From positions 1 to 12,909 of the forward strand of contig JANYCM010000065.1 of the NCBI GenBank assembly GCA_025360285.1: DNA of 12,909 bases, given 5' to 3'. Shown here in pieces: positions 1 to 6,008 of this stretch. The stretch is from Sphingomonadales bacterium. Its GTDB lineage: Bacteria > Pseudomonadota > Alphaproteobacteria > Sphingomonadales > Sphingomonadaceae. The position numbers were made by a program, and so were the translations under genes. The notes below the pieces were generated by a model. That model saw nothing but the letters and a program-made list of their open reading frames with translations. It made no database searches and had not been told where the DNA came from. Position 1 is the stretch's first letter, and each line of letters starts with the position of its first letter.

Positions 1-569
1 TTCATCGCGGCAACGCCGACGTTAATTCGTTCGGGAAAAACAGAGTCTTGCTCGATGCGCGGCCCCAGTATTTCCAGCGGCACGGCGTATGCATTGGCAA
101 CGAAAAACACCACATGCGGGTTGCCGACATTGACGGCGCCCGGACCTTCAAGTTCGTCCCAACCCAGTGGCAGCACCAGCGTGTCCATCGCATAGGCCAG
201 CGGCACTGCCCCCCAATCGAAGTGCGGCATTCCCATGTCGATCACCGCGTTGTTGCCCTGGGCCTGCGCGGACAATGTGCCCCCGGCAGTTTCGATGACA
301 ATGTCGCCGCCGATCAGCGTCGCCACCGCCCTGCTACCATTGCCGCATGCCGCCGATTCGCTGCCGTCATGGTTCCAGAAGCGGGCCTGAACTGCATCGG
401 CCACACTGCCCGGCGCGATGACGATAAGCTGGTCGCAGCCGATGCCAGTATAGCGATCAGCGAGCGCCCGCGCCCGCGCCGGTGTCATAGCCAACGGCGT
501 CTCGCGGGCATCAAACACCACGAAGTCATTGCCAAGGCCATGCATCTTCAGGAACGAGCGAGCGGACAT
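1..569 (-). CDS. dapF: Diaminopimelate epimerase, C-terminal part cut by window edge
   Basis: Cofactor-independent racemase that interconverts LL- and meso-2,6-diaminopimelate in the cytoplasm, supplying lysine and peptidoglycan precursors. The reading frame is open from the ATG at 569 through the window edge, giving 189 residues of a family usually about 270-280 long. Family marks seen: KMHGLGNDFVV at residues 8-18, ACGNGSRA at 74-81 with the first catalytic cysteine at 75, GNPH at 149-152, and FPERINV at 178-184. The second catalytic cysteine would lie beyond the window. The start is fixed by the conserved KxHGLGNDF block just after the N-terminus. It lies 58 bases after the PhzF-family gene on the same strand, so the two probably share a transcript. 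The CGNG motif is followed by SRA rather than the more usual xRC, a mild deviation. Identification is firm. Confidence 0.93.
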   Translation of the reverse strand, partial: MSARSFLKMHGLGNDFVVFDARETPLAMTPARARALADRYTGIGCDQLIVIAPGSVADAVQARFWNHDGSESAACGNGSRAVATLIGGDIVIETAGGTLSAQAQGNNAVIDMGMPHFDWGAVPLAYAMDTLVLPLGWDELEGPGAVNVGNPHVVFFVANAYAVPLEILGPRIEQDSVFPERINVGVAAM

Positions 570-627
570 GCCGGCGGTTTAGGGGAGGGCGGCGGCCTTG
601 TCACGGTCACTCGTCCACTGCTGCGCT

Positions 628-1458
628 TCAAGGCAGCAGAAATTCGCCCTGGATCACAGTTCGGCAATGGCCGGTCAGCACGACCGTGTCGCCGACGACG
701 CGGCAGCCGAGATGGCCGCCGCGCAGGCTGGCCTGAAAGGCCGTGAAACTGTCCCGCCCCATGCGCGCCGCCCAATAGGGTGTAAGCACCGCATGCGCCG
801 AACCGGTGACTTGGCCTTCGTTGGTGCCGGCGCCGGGGATAAAGGCCCGGCTGATAACCTGGGCGCCGCTGCCGTCGCCAAGGCCAAGCGCCGTGGCAAT
901 GGTCATGGCCTTTGGCGCACAAAGCCCGGTCAGCGCTTTGAAATCCGGCCGCAATTGCCTGATTTCCGGCGCATGTTCAAAGACCGCAAGGATGTAGTCA
1001 TCGCCGCGCAGCCAGATTTCAGCCGGATTGCCGCCAAGCGCTGCGGCGATACGCCCGGCCAAGGTCGCATCGGGCGCCCTTGTGGCGGGCAGCACAGGCA
1101 GGGTTATCGCCCGTGTGTCATCAGCGGAGCGTGATACGGTCAAAACGCCTGCCTGGAGCGTCTGGAAACGTAAGTTGCTGAGGGCCGGCATGGCGATCAG
1201 GATCAAATGCCCGGCGGCCAGCGTGGCATGACCGCACAGGGCCACTTCGCCGCTGGCGCCAAACCATCTTATATCGAAATCAGCGACTTGTGGTGTAGCG
1301 CTGATCGTGAAGAACGCTGTTTCCGGCGCCCCTGTCTGCACAGCAATTTCGTGCATCACCGCATCCGGCAGCCATTCGGCCAGCGACAGTACCGCCGCCG
1401 AATTGCCGGTAAAGGCTGTAGTGGCAAAAGCATCAATTTGGCTGAACGGAATACGCAC
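628..1458 (-). CDS. PhzF-family isomerase/epimerase
   Basis: Protein of 276 residues in the PhzF family, which has the diaminopimelate-epimerase fold. Most members have no assigned substrate, and no phenazine genes are nearby, so a role in phenazine synthesis is not implied. Family marks: IDAFATTAFTGNSAAV at residues 8-23, GAPETAFF with the expected catalytic glutamate at 46, RWFGASGEVALCGHATLAAGH in the first domain, and VTGSAHAVL plus RGGHLGC in the second. The usual EDPVTGSAH reads EGQVTGSAH, so the aspartate equivalent to Asp208 of Pseudomonas PhzF is a glycine (see findings). The GTG at 1458 is preferred over an upstream ATG at 1533: the family begins at about this point, and GGACAGGA lies about six bases upstream. 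dapF follows on the same strand after 58 bases. Confidence 0.88.
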   Translation of the reverse strand: MRIPFSQIDAFATTAFTGNSAAVLSLAEWLPDAVMHEIAVQTGAPETAFFTISATPQVADFDIRWFGASGEVALCGHATLAAGHLILIAMPALSNLRFQTLQAGVLTVSRSADDTRAITLPVLPATRAPDATLAGRIAAALGGNPAEIWLRGDDYILAVFEHAPEIRQLRPDFKALTGLCAPKAMTIATALGLGDGSGAQVISRAFIPGAGTNEGQVTGSAHAVLTPYWAARMGRDSFTAFQASLRGGHLGCRVVGDTVVLTGHCRTVIQGEFLLP

Positions 1459-1555
1459 TTTTGTCCTGTCCCATGAAGCAGGGCTCGTCGGCAAGTGCGG
1501 CTCCCGGGGACCTGTTGACGCGTGCCTCAGCAACTCTCATCGCGGCGTGAAAAAA

Positions 1556-1584
1556 ATTCTATCTCATATTAACCATAAAGGTAA
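1556..1584 (-). promoter_or_regulatory. Candidate promoter for the PhzF-dapF pair
   Basis: The gap 1459-1634 is strikingly AT-rich against the GC-rich surroundings. Read on the minus strand it holds TTACCT (1584-1579), a 17-base spacer and TAGAAT (1561-1556), a fair match to a housekeeping promoter, about 95 bases ahead of the GTG at 1458. An imperfect palindrome, GGTAAC-AAAA-GTTATC (1580-1595), overlaps the -35 and could be an operator. No terminator was seen after the upstream transporter gene, so read-through is also possible. Confidence 0.35.
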
Positions 1585-1634
1585 CAAAAGTTATCAAATC
1601 TGCTCTTTGAAATCGAAAATACTTATCGCAACGG

Positions 1635-2543
1635 TCAGGCAGCCTGCTCGGTCGCAATGCCCACCGGTGCATCCTGGTGTCCGGTCGGGTCAATATGGAT
1701 CAGGATCTCGGAGCCGGGAAATGCCGGATGCAATCGCGCCTCGATACGATCGACAATGACATGTGCCGTTTCGACACTCATATCTGCCGGAAGCCAGATG
1801 TGGAACTGGATGAAATCGGTGATACCGGTCGACCGGGTGCGCAGGTCGTGAATGCCCTCCACAGCACCGACACTGTTGACGATGGTGATCAACTGCGCAC
1901 GCTTTTCCTCCGGCCATTCGCGGTCCATCAGCATGTCGATGGCCTGGCTGGCAGACTTGATGGCGTTCCAGGCGATCCAAAGCGCGATGATGATACCCAT
2001 CACGGCATCGGCGCCGTGGAGCCCGAAATATATGTCGAACACCAGCGCCGCGACTACCGCCGAATTGAGTAGCACGTCGCTTTGATAATGCAGCGAATCG
2101 GTGCCGATGGCGATGCTGCCGGTGCGCTTCACTACCACCCTTTGCCAAGCCAACAGCACCATGGTCAGCGCGATGCCGATCAACGAGACGCCAATGCCGA
2201 CTTCGGGCGCCCGCGGCAATTCGGTCTGGCCGATCGCCAGGATGGCCCGCCATAGAATGGCGACGGCCGACCCGATGATCAACAGCGTCTGCATCAGCGC
2301 CGAAATGGCTTCAGCCTTGCCGTGGCCGAAGCGATGGTCATCATCGGCCGGCTGCGCCGCGAACCACACGGCATAGAGCGTCAGCAGCGAAGCCAGTAAA
2401 TCAAGCGCGGTATCTGCCAGCGAGCCGAGCATTGCCACCGACGCGGTGGCCAGCGCTGCCCACGCCTTCAGCGCAAGCAGGATCACCGCCAGGCCCGATG
2501 AGGCCAACGCCGCCGATCGCGTTAGGGCGCCGCGGTCGCTCAT
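1635..2543 (-). CDS. Cation diffusion facilitator (FieF-type divalent metal efflux transporter)
   Basis: Inner-membrane proton-coupled exporter of divalent metals (zinc, iron(II) or similar), 302 residues against 300 for E. coli FieF. Six hydrophobic segments occupy roughly residues 12-205, followed by a cytoplasmic metal-binding domain. Metal ligands known from FieF are in place: site A as D44, D48 (DTALD) and H152, D156 (HYQSD); site B as D67, H70 and H74 (DDDHRFGHGKAE); C-terminal ligands H232, H248, H261, H283 and D285 (LIHIDP). The ATG at 2543 is chosen over one at 2567 because it overlaps the pdxH stop as ATGA and makes the N-terminus match FieF. Translation is therefore probably coupled to pdxH. 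The exact metal cannot be read from sequence. Confidence 0.92.
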   Translation of the reverse strand: MSDRGALTRSAALASSGLAVILLALKAWAALATASVAMLGSLADTALDLLASLLTLYAVWFAAQPADDDHRFGHGKAEAISALMQTLLIIGSAVAILWRAILAIGQTELPRAPEVGIGVSLIGIALTMVLLAWQRVVVKRTGSIAIGTDSLHYQSDVLLNSAVVAALVFDIYFGLHGADAVMGIIIALWIAWNAIKSASQAIDMLMDREWPEEKRAQLITIVNSVGAVEGIHDLRTRSTGITDFIQFHIWLPADMSVETAHVIVDRIEARLHPAFPGSEILIHIDPTGHQDAPVGIATEQAA

Positions 2544-3115
2544 GGGTAGAGCATTCCTGTCGTCCATCCATCGCCAGCGCGGGTATAGACCTGCCGTTCG
2601 TGCAGGCGGTTGTCACGATCCTGCCAGAATTCAACGGTTTGCGGGGTCACTCGCCATCCCGACCAACGCGGTGGCCGCGGCACCGGGCCGCCCTCGAAAC
2701 GCGCCCGCATCGTTGCTAGCCGGGCCTCGAAGATCGCGCGGTCGGCCAGCGGCCTTGATTGCTCCGAGGCCCAGGCGCCAAGCTGGGAATCGCGCGGTCT
2801 TGTCGCGAAATAGGCGTTGGCTTCGGCGTCGGGAACCAGCGCCGCCGTGCCATCCACCCGCACCTGTCGTCGCTGGGACTTCCAGTGAAAATTCATATGC
2901 ACCAGGGGGTTGGCAGCCAGTTCCGCGCCCTTCCGGCTGTCCAGATTGGTGTAAAAAACAAACCCCCGGGCATCCCAGAATTTGCACAGTACGATCCGCA
3001 CCGCCGGCCGGCCCTGGGGGGTTGCCGTGGCCAGTGAAAAGGCGTTGGCGTCGTTCGGCTCGCTGACCTGTGCCTCGGCAAACCACAACGCAAACAGGGC
3101 AAAGGGATCAGTCAT
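2540..3115 (-). CDS. pdxH: Pyridoxamine/pyridoxine 5'-phosphate oxidase
   Basis: FMN-dependent cytoplasmic oxidase that converts pyridoxamine or pyridoxine 5'-phosphate to pyridoxal 5'-phosphate, the last step of vitamin B6 synthesis and salvage. The product has 191 residues; it lacks the N-terminal arm of the 218-residue E. coli enzyme, as short alphaproteobacterial versions do. Family marks: RIVLCK at 40-45, FYTNLDSRKG at 54-63, FHWKSQRRQV at 76-85, RPRDSQLGAWAS at 106-117, EFWQ at 162-165, and substrate-contacting RLHER at 170-174. The C-terminus ends GMLYP rather than the RLAP of E. coli. The ATG at 3115 has AGGACAGG just upstream and is preferred to one at 3130. The stop overlaps the start of the metal transporter gene. 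Confidence 0.94.
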   Translation of the reverse strand: MTDPFALFALWFAEAQVSEPNDANAFSLATATPQGRPAVRIVLCKFWDARGFVFYTNLDSRKGAELAANPLVHMNFHWKSQRRQVRVDGTAALVPDAEANAYFATRPRDSQLGAWASEQSRPLADRAIFEARLATMRARFEGGPVPRPPRWSGWRVTPQTVEFWQDRDNRLHERQVYTRAGDGWTTGMLYP

Positions 3116-3166
3116 GCCCTGTCCTAGCAAGCGCCGCCCGCAAAGTCATCCGGCCGCCGCACTTTC

Positions 3167-3213
3167 CGGCGATGTCCGGGTGTACCATTGGTGTCGCACC
3201 CGGACACTCGCCG
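3167..3213. terminator. Long GC-rich hairpin after the PEP-CTERM gene
   Basis: CGGCGA plus TGTCCGGGTG (3167-3182) pairs with CACCCGGACA (3197-3206) and TCGCCG (3208-3213): 16 base pairs with a single bulged C at 3207 and a 14-base loop. It begins 5 bases past the PEP-CTERM stop codon and lies about 50 bases ahead of pdxH, so it probably separates the two transcripts. No T-tract follows on either strand, so it is not a canonical intrinsic terminator. Confidence 0.5.
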
Positions 3214-3217
3214 CGCC

Positions 3218-4156
3218 CTACGCCGCCAGCAGCGCGCGGCGCCGCCGCATCGCTGCCCCGGCCAGGCCAAAGCCGGCGATCAGCATCGCCCAGCTCGCCG
3301 GTTCCGGCACGGCACCAAAGCCGGTCAGCGCGCCGACGCGGTAGATGGTGTTATTGTTGGTGTTGAAAAAATACAGCAGGTCATTTTTTGAATCATACAT
3401 TGAGGTGCTGAGATAGGGGTAATCCAGCCCGGCGCCTTCGATCTGATAATCCGCCGCCGACAGCGTGCCGCTGGCAAAATCAAAGGTCGCGCTGATGTGC
3501 GGTGATCCATAGCTGTCACCCAGGAAGATGGTGCCGTTGCGGGCAAAGGCATAGCCGAGTGATCCGGCCGAAAAGCTTTTCGTGGCGGCGATGCTCAGAT
3601 CATCATTCATCTTGTGGACGAACCAGGTGCCGGCACCATCCGAACCGATCACATATTTGCCGGTCTGGTCCTGCAGCCAGTTGAGGTCGGAAAAGCCGCC
3701 CCAATCAAAGCCGTCATAGCCGTTGCGCCCGCCCATGTCGGGCAGGGCGGGGTTCACCGCTTCCAGGCTGCCATCGGCCAGGTTCCAGCGGCCAACGCTG
3801 GTGCCTTCCGGCCAGTCATATTGGCCGGTCGGTGTGAAGGTCCGGGCGAACAGCTTGCCGTCGCTTGCCGCCATGTAGGTCCCGGCGACGGTATCGCCCT
3901 GCAGGGTCACGGTGCCCGATGCATGGCCCTTCGCAAAGGTCAGCGCGTTATCATAAACCTTCACCACCGGCGCATCAAAGCCATAACCATCCTTGCTGTA
4001 ATATTTGCCCGTCGTCGGGTCCATCGCCAGGGCCATGAAGCCATAGCTGCTGTCCGTCCGGATCGCCTTGGCGACAATCGGCGTCGATGCCGCCGCCGCA
4101 TCAACCGCCATCGGTAGTGTGAACGACACAGACAACACCAGCATCGAATTTCGCAT
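3218..4156 (-). CDS. Secreted PEP-CTERM sorting-domain protein
   Basis: Exported protein of 312 residues. An N-terminal signal peptide (hydrophobic residues about 4-20, likely cleavage after the AAAA near 23) leads into a mature region rich in Gly, Asp, Tyr and Trp with recurring short beta-strand-like blocks, suggestive of a beta-propeller, though no named domain was recognised. The last 30 residues are a textbook sorting signal: VPEPASWAM at 283-291, a hydrophobic helix to about 305, then RRRR. Such tails are processed by exosortases and release the protein to the surface or extracellular matrix. The ATG at 4156 is chosen because GGGAG lies 7 bases upstream and because a longer frame starting at 4237 would run through the sigma-54 promoter. 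No exosortase gene is in the window. Binding partner unknown. Confidence 0.87.
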   Translation of the reverse strand: MRNSMLVLSVSFTLPMAVDAAAASTPIVAKAIRTDSSYGFMALAMDPTTGKYYSKDGYGFDAPVVKVYDNALTFAKGHASGTVTLQGDTVAGTYMAASDGKLFARTFTPTGQYDWPEGTSVGRWNLADGSLEAVNPALPDMGGRNGYDGFDWGGFSDLNWLQDQTGKYVIGSDGAGTWFVHKMNDDLSIAATKSFSAGSLGYAFARNGTIFLGDSYGSPHISATFDFASGTLSAADYQIEGAGLDYPYLSTSMYDSKNDLLYFFNTNNNTIYRVGALTGFGAVPEPASWAMLIAGFGLAGAAMRRRRALLAA

Positions 4157-4218
4157 TCCGCACTCCCATTGGCCGTTAACGATCCGCAGACCCGAGCGGC
4201 CGACGTTGCGAAATGGGC

Positions 4219-4238
4219 AATGCAAGAGGTATGCCAAT
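4219..4238 (-). promoter_or_regulatory. Sigma-54 (RpoN) -24/-12 promoter of the PEP-CTERM gene
   Basis: Read on the minus strand: TTGGCAT (4237-4231), ACCTC, TTGCAT (4225-4220). GG and GC are separated by exactly 10 bases and the -12 block is TTGCA, close to the consensus TGGCAC-N5-TTGCA. Transcription would begin near 4211, leaving a leader of about 55 bases to the ATG at 4156. An AAATT-N5-AATTT inverted repeat (4251-4265) lies upstream and may bind an activator. Confidence 0.65.
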
Positions 4239-4325
4239 TAAAAAAGTGTTAAATTGACGTAATTTATGCCGTGTTCATCGCGTTATGTGACCGTAGTTTG
4301 GGAACCGCGCGAACGGCGCTGTGCG

Positions 4326-4628
4326 TTATGCGACGGGTCCGGGGTGCTCCCTCTCATGCGTCGCCTCGTCCGGCATCGCCGCCTCCGCCACTTTCGCCCG
4401 GTCCACCAGCGCGGCAATATCGTCGAGCACCGCCAGCCGGCGCTTCTTTATCGCCTCCAGCCGCACATCGCTGGCGGGCGCCCCGACCTCAATGGCGTGC
4501 GCCGCCGCGTCGATCTCGTCAAACCGCGCCGCCAGCGCCAGGAAATCCGGGTCCGCCACCTTCAACCGCCGCAATACCAGCGCATCATCGGGAAAGGCGT
4601 TGTGCAAATCCTGGTGAATATGGCTCAT
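4326..4628 (-). CDS. YdcH/DUF465 family small protein
   Basis: Cytoplasmic protein of 100 residues whose function is not established. The DUF465 pattern is clear: LHNAFPDD at 8-15, LKVADPDFLALAARFDEID at 22-40, then a helical hairpin closing with LEAIKKRRLAVLDDIAAL at 57-74. The family usually ends near there at about 70-80 residues; here a charged tail of about 25 residues follows. The ATG at 4628 has AAGGA eight bases upstream, and the FPDD block sits in its usual place. A longer frame from 4745 would add about 39 residues without family character. It lies 120 bases downstream of the HTH-like gene on the same strand; a shared transcript is possible but a hairpin sits between them. Confidence 0.85.
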   Translation of the reverse strand: MSHIHQDLHNAFPDDALVLRRLKVADPDFLALAARFDEIDAAAHAIEVGAPASDVRLEAIKKRRLAVLDDIAALVDRAKVAEAAMPDEATHEREHPGPVA

Positions 4629-4733
4629 CACGGGGTCCTTGGCTGGCGCGTCACGTATCAGGTTGCAACGCGCCAGGGCGGTTTTGGATGCAGTGGCCTG
4701 AAAACAAACCTGAAACCGCTGGCCCAAATCCTT

Positions 4734-4777
4734 CAAAAGTCCCAAAAGTCACACCGATCCCGGGTGCGGGACTTTTG
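4734..4777. repeat. Inverted repeat spanning the HTH gene stop codon
   Basis: CAAAAGTCCC (4734-4743) and GGGACTTTTG (4768-4777) are perfect 10-base arms with a 24-base loop that contains the TGA of the HTH-like gene (4749-4751). ACTTTT also recurs within the loop as a direct repeat. It may act as a weak terminator for the minus-strand gene. Confidence 0.4.
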
Positions 4778-5579
4778 CCGCCGCAGCCTCCGCTGCTTTT
4801 GCAGCGGCAGCCTCCGCTGCTTCCGCCGCGGCATAGTCCTCCCACCGCGGCCGTGTCGCGAAATCAAACCCCGGCACCGCCACTTCGATCACATCGTCTT
4901 CCGCTTCGGGCCAGGCCGGGGGCGGCGCGGGGCGCGGCGGGGGCGAATCGGGCGCATCCATCGCCTCATCCAAGGCCTCATCCATCGTATCGTCCAGCGT
5001 CGGCCAGGGTTCAAAGGCGGCGCCAAGGGCGTGAAAGGCCTGCAACGCCGCGGTCGCGGCCGCGGCATCGTCGGGCCGCTCCGGTATCGGCGGCGGCGGG
5101 TTTTTCCGGGCAAGCCGGCGACCGTGATCGGATCGCGCCTGCAGGGCGGCAAACTCCGCCGCCGCCAGCGCCGCCCGGTACTGCGCCATCCGCTCGGCCC
5201 GCTCGGCCACCTGCGCGCGTTCGCGCATGGCGAGCATGTGGATCAGCAACCGGTCCGAACACGGCTTGTGCCGCTCGGCGACCAGAAAGCCGTTCCGCTC
5301 GATCGTCTCGCGCTCGCCATTGATCGCCCGGTCGAGCGCCGCCTGGTCCAGCAACCCCCACGCCTGGCCCAGCGCCGCATCCCAGGCGGCGCGAAACGCC
5401 GCGGCCTGCGGATGCAGCCGCAACCGATGCGCCGACCGCGCCGTCATCCCCACGGCGCGCACCGCCTGGCCGATGGAGGCGGTCTGCGCCAACAGCTCGA
5501 CAAACCGCCATTGCTTCTCGGGCGTCCAGCCATCGGCACGGGACTTGACGGGGACGGGGAGGAAATTTTGCTGGCTCAT
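4749..5579 (-). CDS. HTH-like protein of unknown function with Ala-rich repeat tail
   Basis: Protein of 276 residues. Residues about 18-60 (WTPEKQWRFVELLAQTAS, then AVRAVGMTARSAHRL) look like a helix-turn-helix of the kind seen in small terminase or transposase-like proteins. A helical segment to about 120 carries AINGERETIERNGFLVAERH and SDRLLIHMLAMR. From memory, sphingomonads carry uncharacterised proteins with this layout. Residues about 150-240 are low-complexity and Pro/Asp/Glu-rich, probably disordered. The C-terminus holds AAEAAAAK twice in tandem, which would form a helix. The ATG at 5579 has only a weak upstream AGG. No phage genes accompany it, so a terminase role is not supported. 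DNA binding is inferred, not shown. Confidence 0.7.
   Translation of the reverse strand: MSQQNFLPVPVKSRADGWTPEKQWRFVELLAQTASIGQAVRAVGMTARSAHRLRLHPQAAAFRAAWDAALGQAWGLLDQAALDRAINGERETIERNGFLVAERHKPCSDRLLIHMLAMRERAQVAERAERMAQYRAALAAAEFAALQARSDHGRRLARKNPPPPIPERPDDAAAATAALQAFHALGAAFEPWPTLDDTMDEALDEAMDAPDSPPPRPAPPPAWPEAEDDVIEVAVPGFDFATRPRWEDYAAAEAAEAAAAKAAEAAAAKVPHPGSV
4777..4824 (-). repeat. 24-bp tandem repeat coding AAEAAAAK twice
   Basis: Two adjacent 24-base units (4777-4800 and 4801-4824) share the core GCAGCCTCCGCTGCTT. On the minus strand they encode the duplicated 8-residue unit at the C-terminus of the HTH-like protein. Unit number may vary between strains by slippage. Confidence 0.7.
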
Positions 5580-5604
5580 GATTCGCCTGTAACCTATTTG
5601 GCAC

Positions 5605-5647
5605 GCTGTAGGACAGCCCAGCCGGCAAGAAATAACGCAGCTATTTC
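5605..5647. promoter_or_regulatory. Two small dyads upstream of the HTH-like gene
   Basis: GCTGT-AGG-ACAGC (5605-5617) and GAAATA-N7-TATTTC (5629-5647) lie 26 and 50 bases upstream of the ATG at 5579. They are candidate operator sites for this gene; no convincing -35/-10 pair was found with them. Confidence 0.25.
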
Positions 5648-5699
5648 GAGATTCGGCGCCGCGTTCGGCCGAACCCGTCCGGCGGCGCGGCGGCGCGGC

Positions 5700-5818
5700 G
5701 TCGCGAAGGCGACCTCCGCCGCGTGCCCCCGGTGAGGGTGTTCGCCAGCACCGTCACAAGAGAACACCCTCACCCGCCGCGCTGGCGCGCGAGTCGCCTC
5801 TCCCGCAGGCGGGAGAGG
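5700..5818. repeat. Mosaic of REP-like hairpins
   Basis: Three hairpins follow in 120 bases: GTCGC-GAAG-GCGAC (5700-5713); a perfect 13-base inverted repeat GGTGAGGGTGTTC (5731-5743) / GAACACCCTCACC (5762-5774) with an 18-base loop; and CCTCTCCCGC-AG-GCGGGAGAGG (5797-5818). None has a T-tract. The arrangement resembles the interspersed CCTCTCCCGC...GCGGGAGAGG mosaics common in GC-rich proteobacterial intergenic DNA. Between 5580 and 6007 I found no credible gene on either strand. Confidence 0.65.
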
Positions 5819-5832
5819 GTGGAATGGGGTTT

Positions 5833-6008
5833 GGGGCCCGAGGACCCAGCCGCCGGAGGCGTCTTATCCCCTCACCTCAATCCCCACCGGTGCCGCCCGG
5901 CCTGCATCGGCGTGGGGCGGGTTTGCGCGGCCATGGCGGTAAGATGCATCTTACCGGTGAGGAAGTAAGGCGGTCCGGGGCCTGAGGCTGCGGCCGCCGG
6001 AGGCGCTT
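5833..6008. repeat. Pair of diverged direct repeats flanking a palindrome
   Basis: The 32-base stretches at 5833-5864 and 5977-6008 match at about 25 positions and share GCCGCCGGAGGCG exactly. The second copy runs to the last base of the uvrA stop codon. The 112 bases between them contain the 20-bp perfect palindrome. Confidence 0.55.
5937..5956. promoter_or_regulatory. Perfect 20-bp palindrome, candidate operator
   Basis: CGGTAAGATGCATCTTACCG is identical to its reverse complement over 20 bases with no central gap. It lies 52 bases past the uvrA stop codon and about 360 bases upstream of the HTH-like gene. The half-site AAGATGCAT resembles sites I recall for the Rrf2-type nitric-oxide sensor NsrR, but that is a weak resemblance and no NO-related gene is adjacent. 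Confidence 0.45.

Noticed and set aside
628..1458. Phenazine biosynthesis gene
   Set aside because: PhzF-family membership alone does not show phenazine production; no other phz gene is present and the neighbours are primary metabolism.
4157..4237. Upstream ATG extending the PEP-CTERM protein by 27 residues
   Set aside because: The extension would run across the sigma-54 promoter, would bury the signal peptide inside the protein, and lacks the ribosome-binding site seen before 4156.
4749..5579. Phage small terminase or prophage remnant
   Set aside because: Only the HTH is reminiscent; no large terminase, portal, integrase or att-like repeats are nearby.
5663..5674. GTTCGGCCGAAC palindrome as a second SOS box
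   Set aside because: GTTC-N4-GAAC does not match the alphaproteobacterial direct-repeat LexA site (N7 spacing), and no SOS-type gene follows.
4266..5735. Plus-strand open frame of 489 codons
   Set aside because: It lies antisense to the YdcH and HTH-like genes and their spacers, is Arg/Pro/His-rich as expected for a GC-rich shadow frame, and shows no domain.
5700..5818. CRISPR-like array
   Set aside because: The repeats are different hairpins rather than identical, evenly spaced units with unique spacers.
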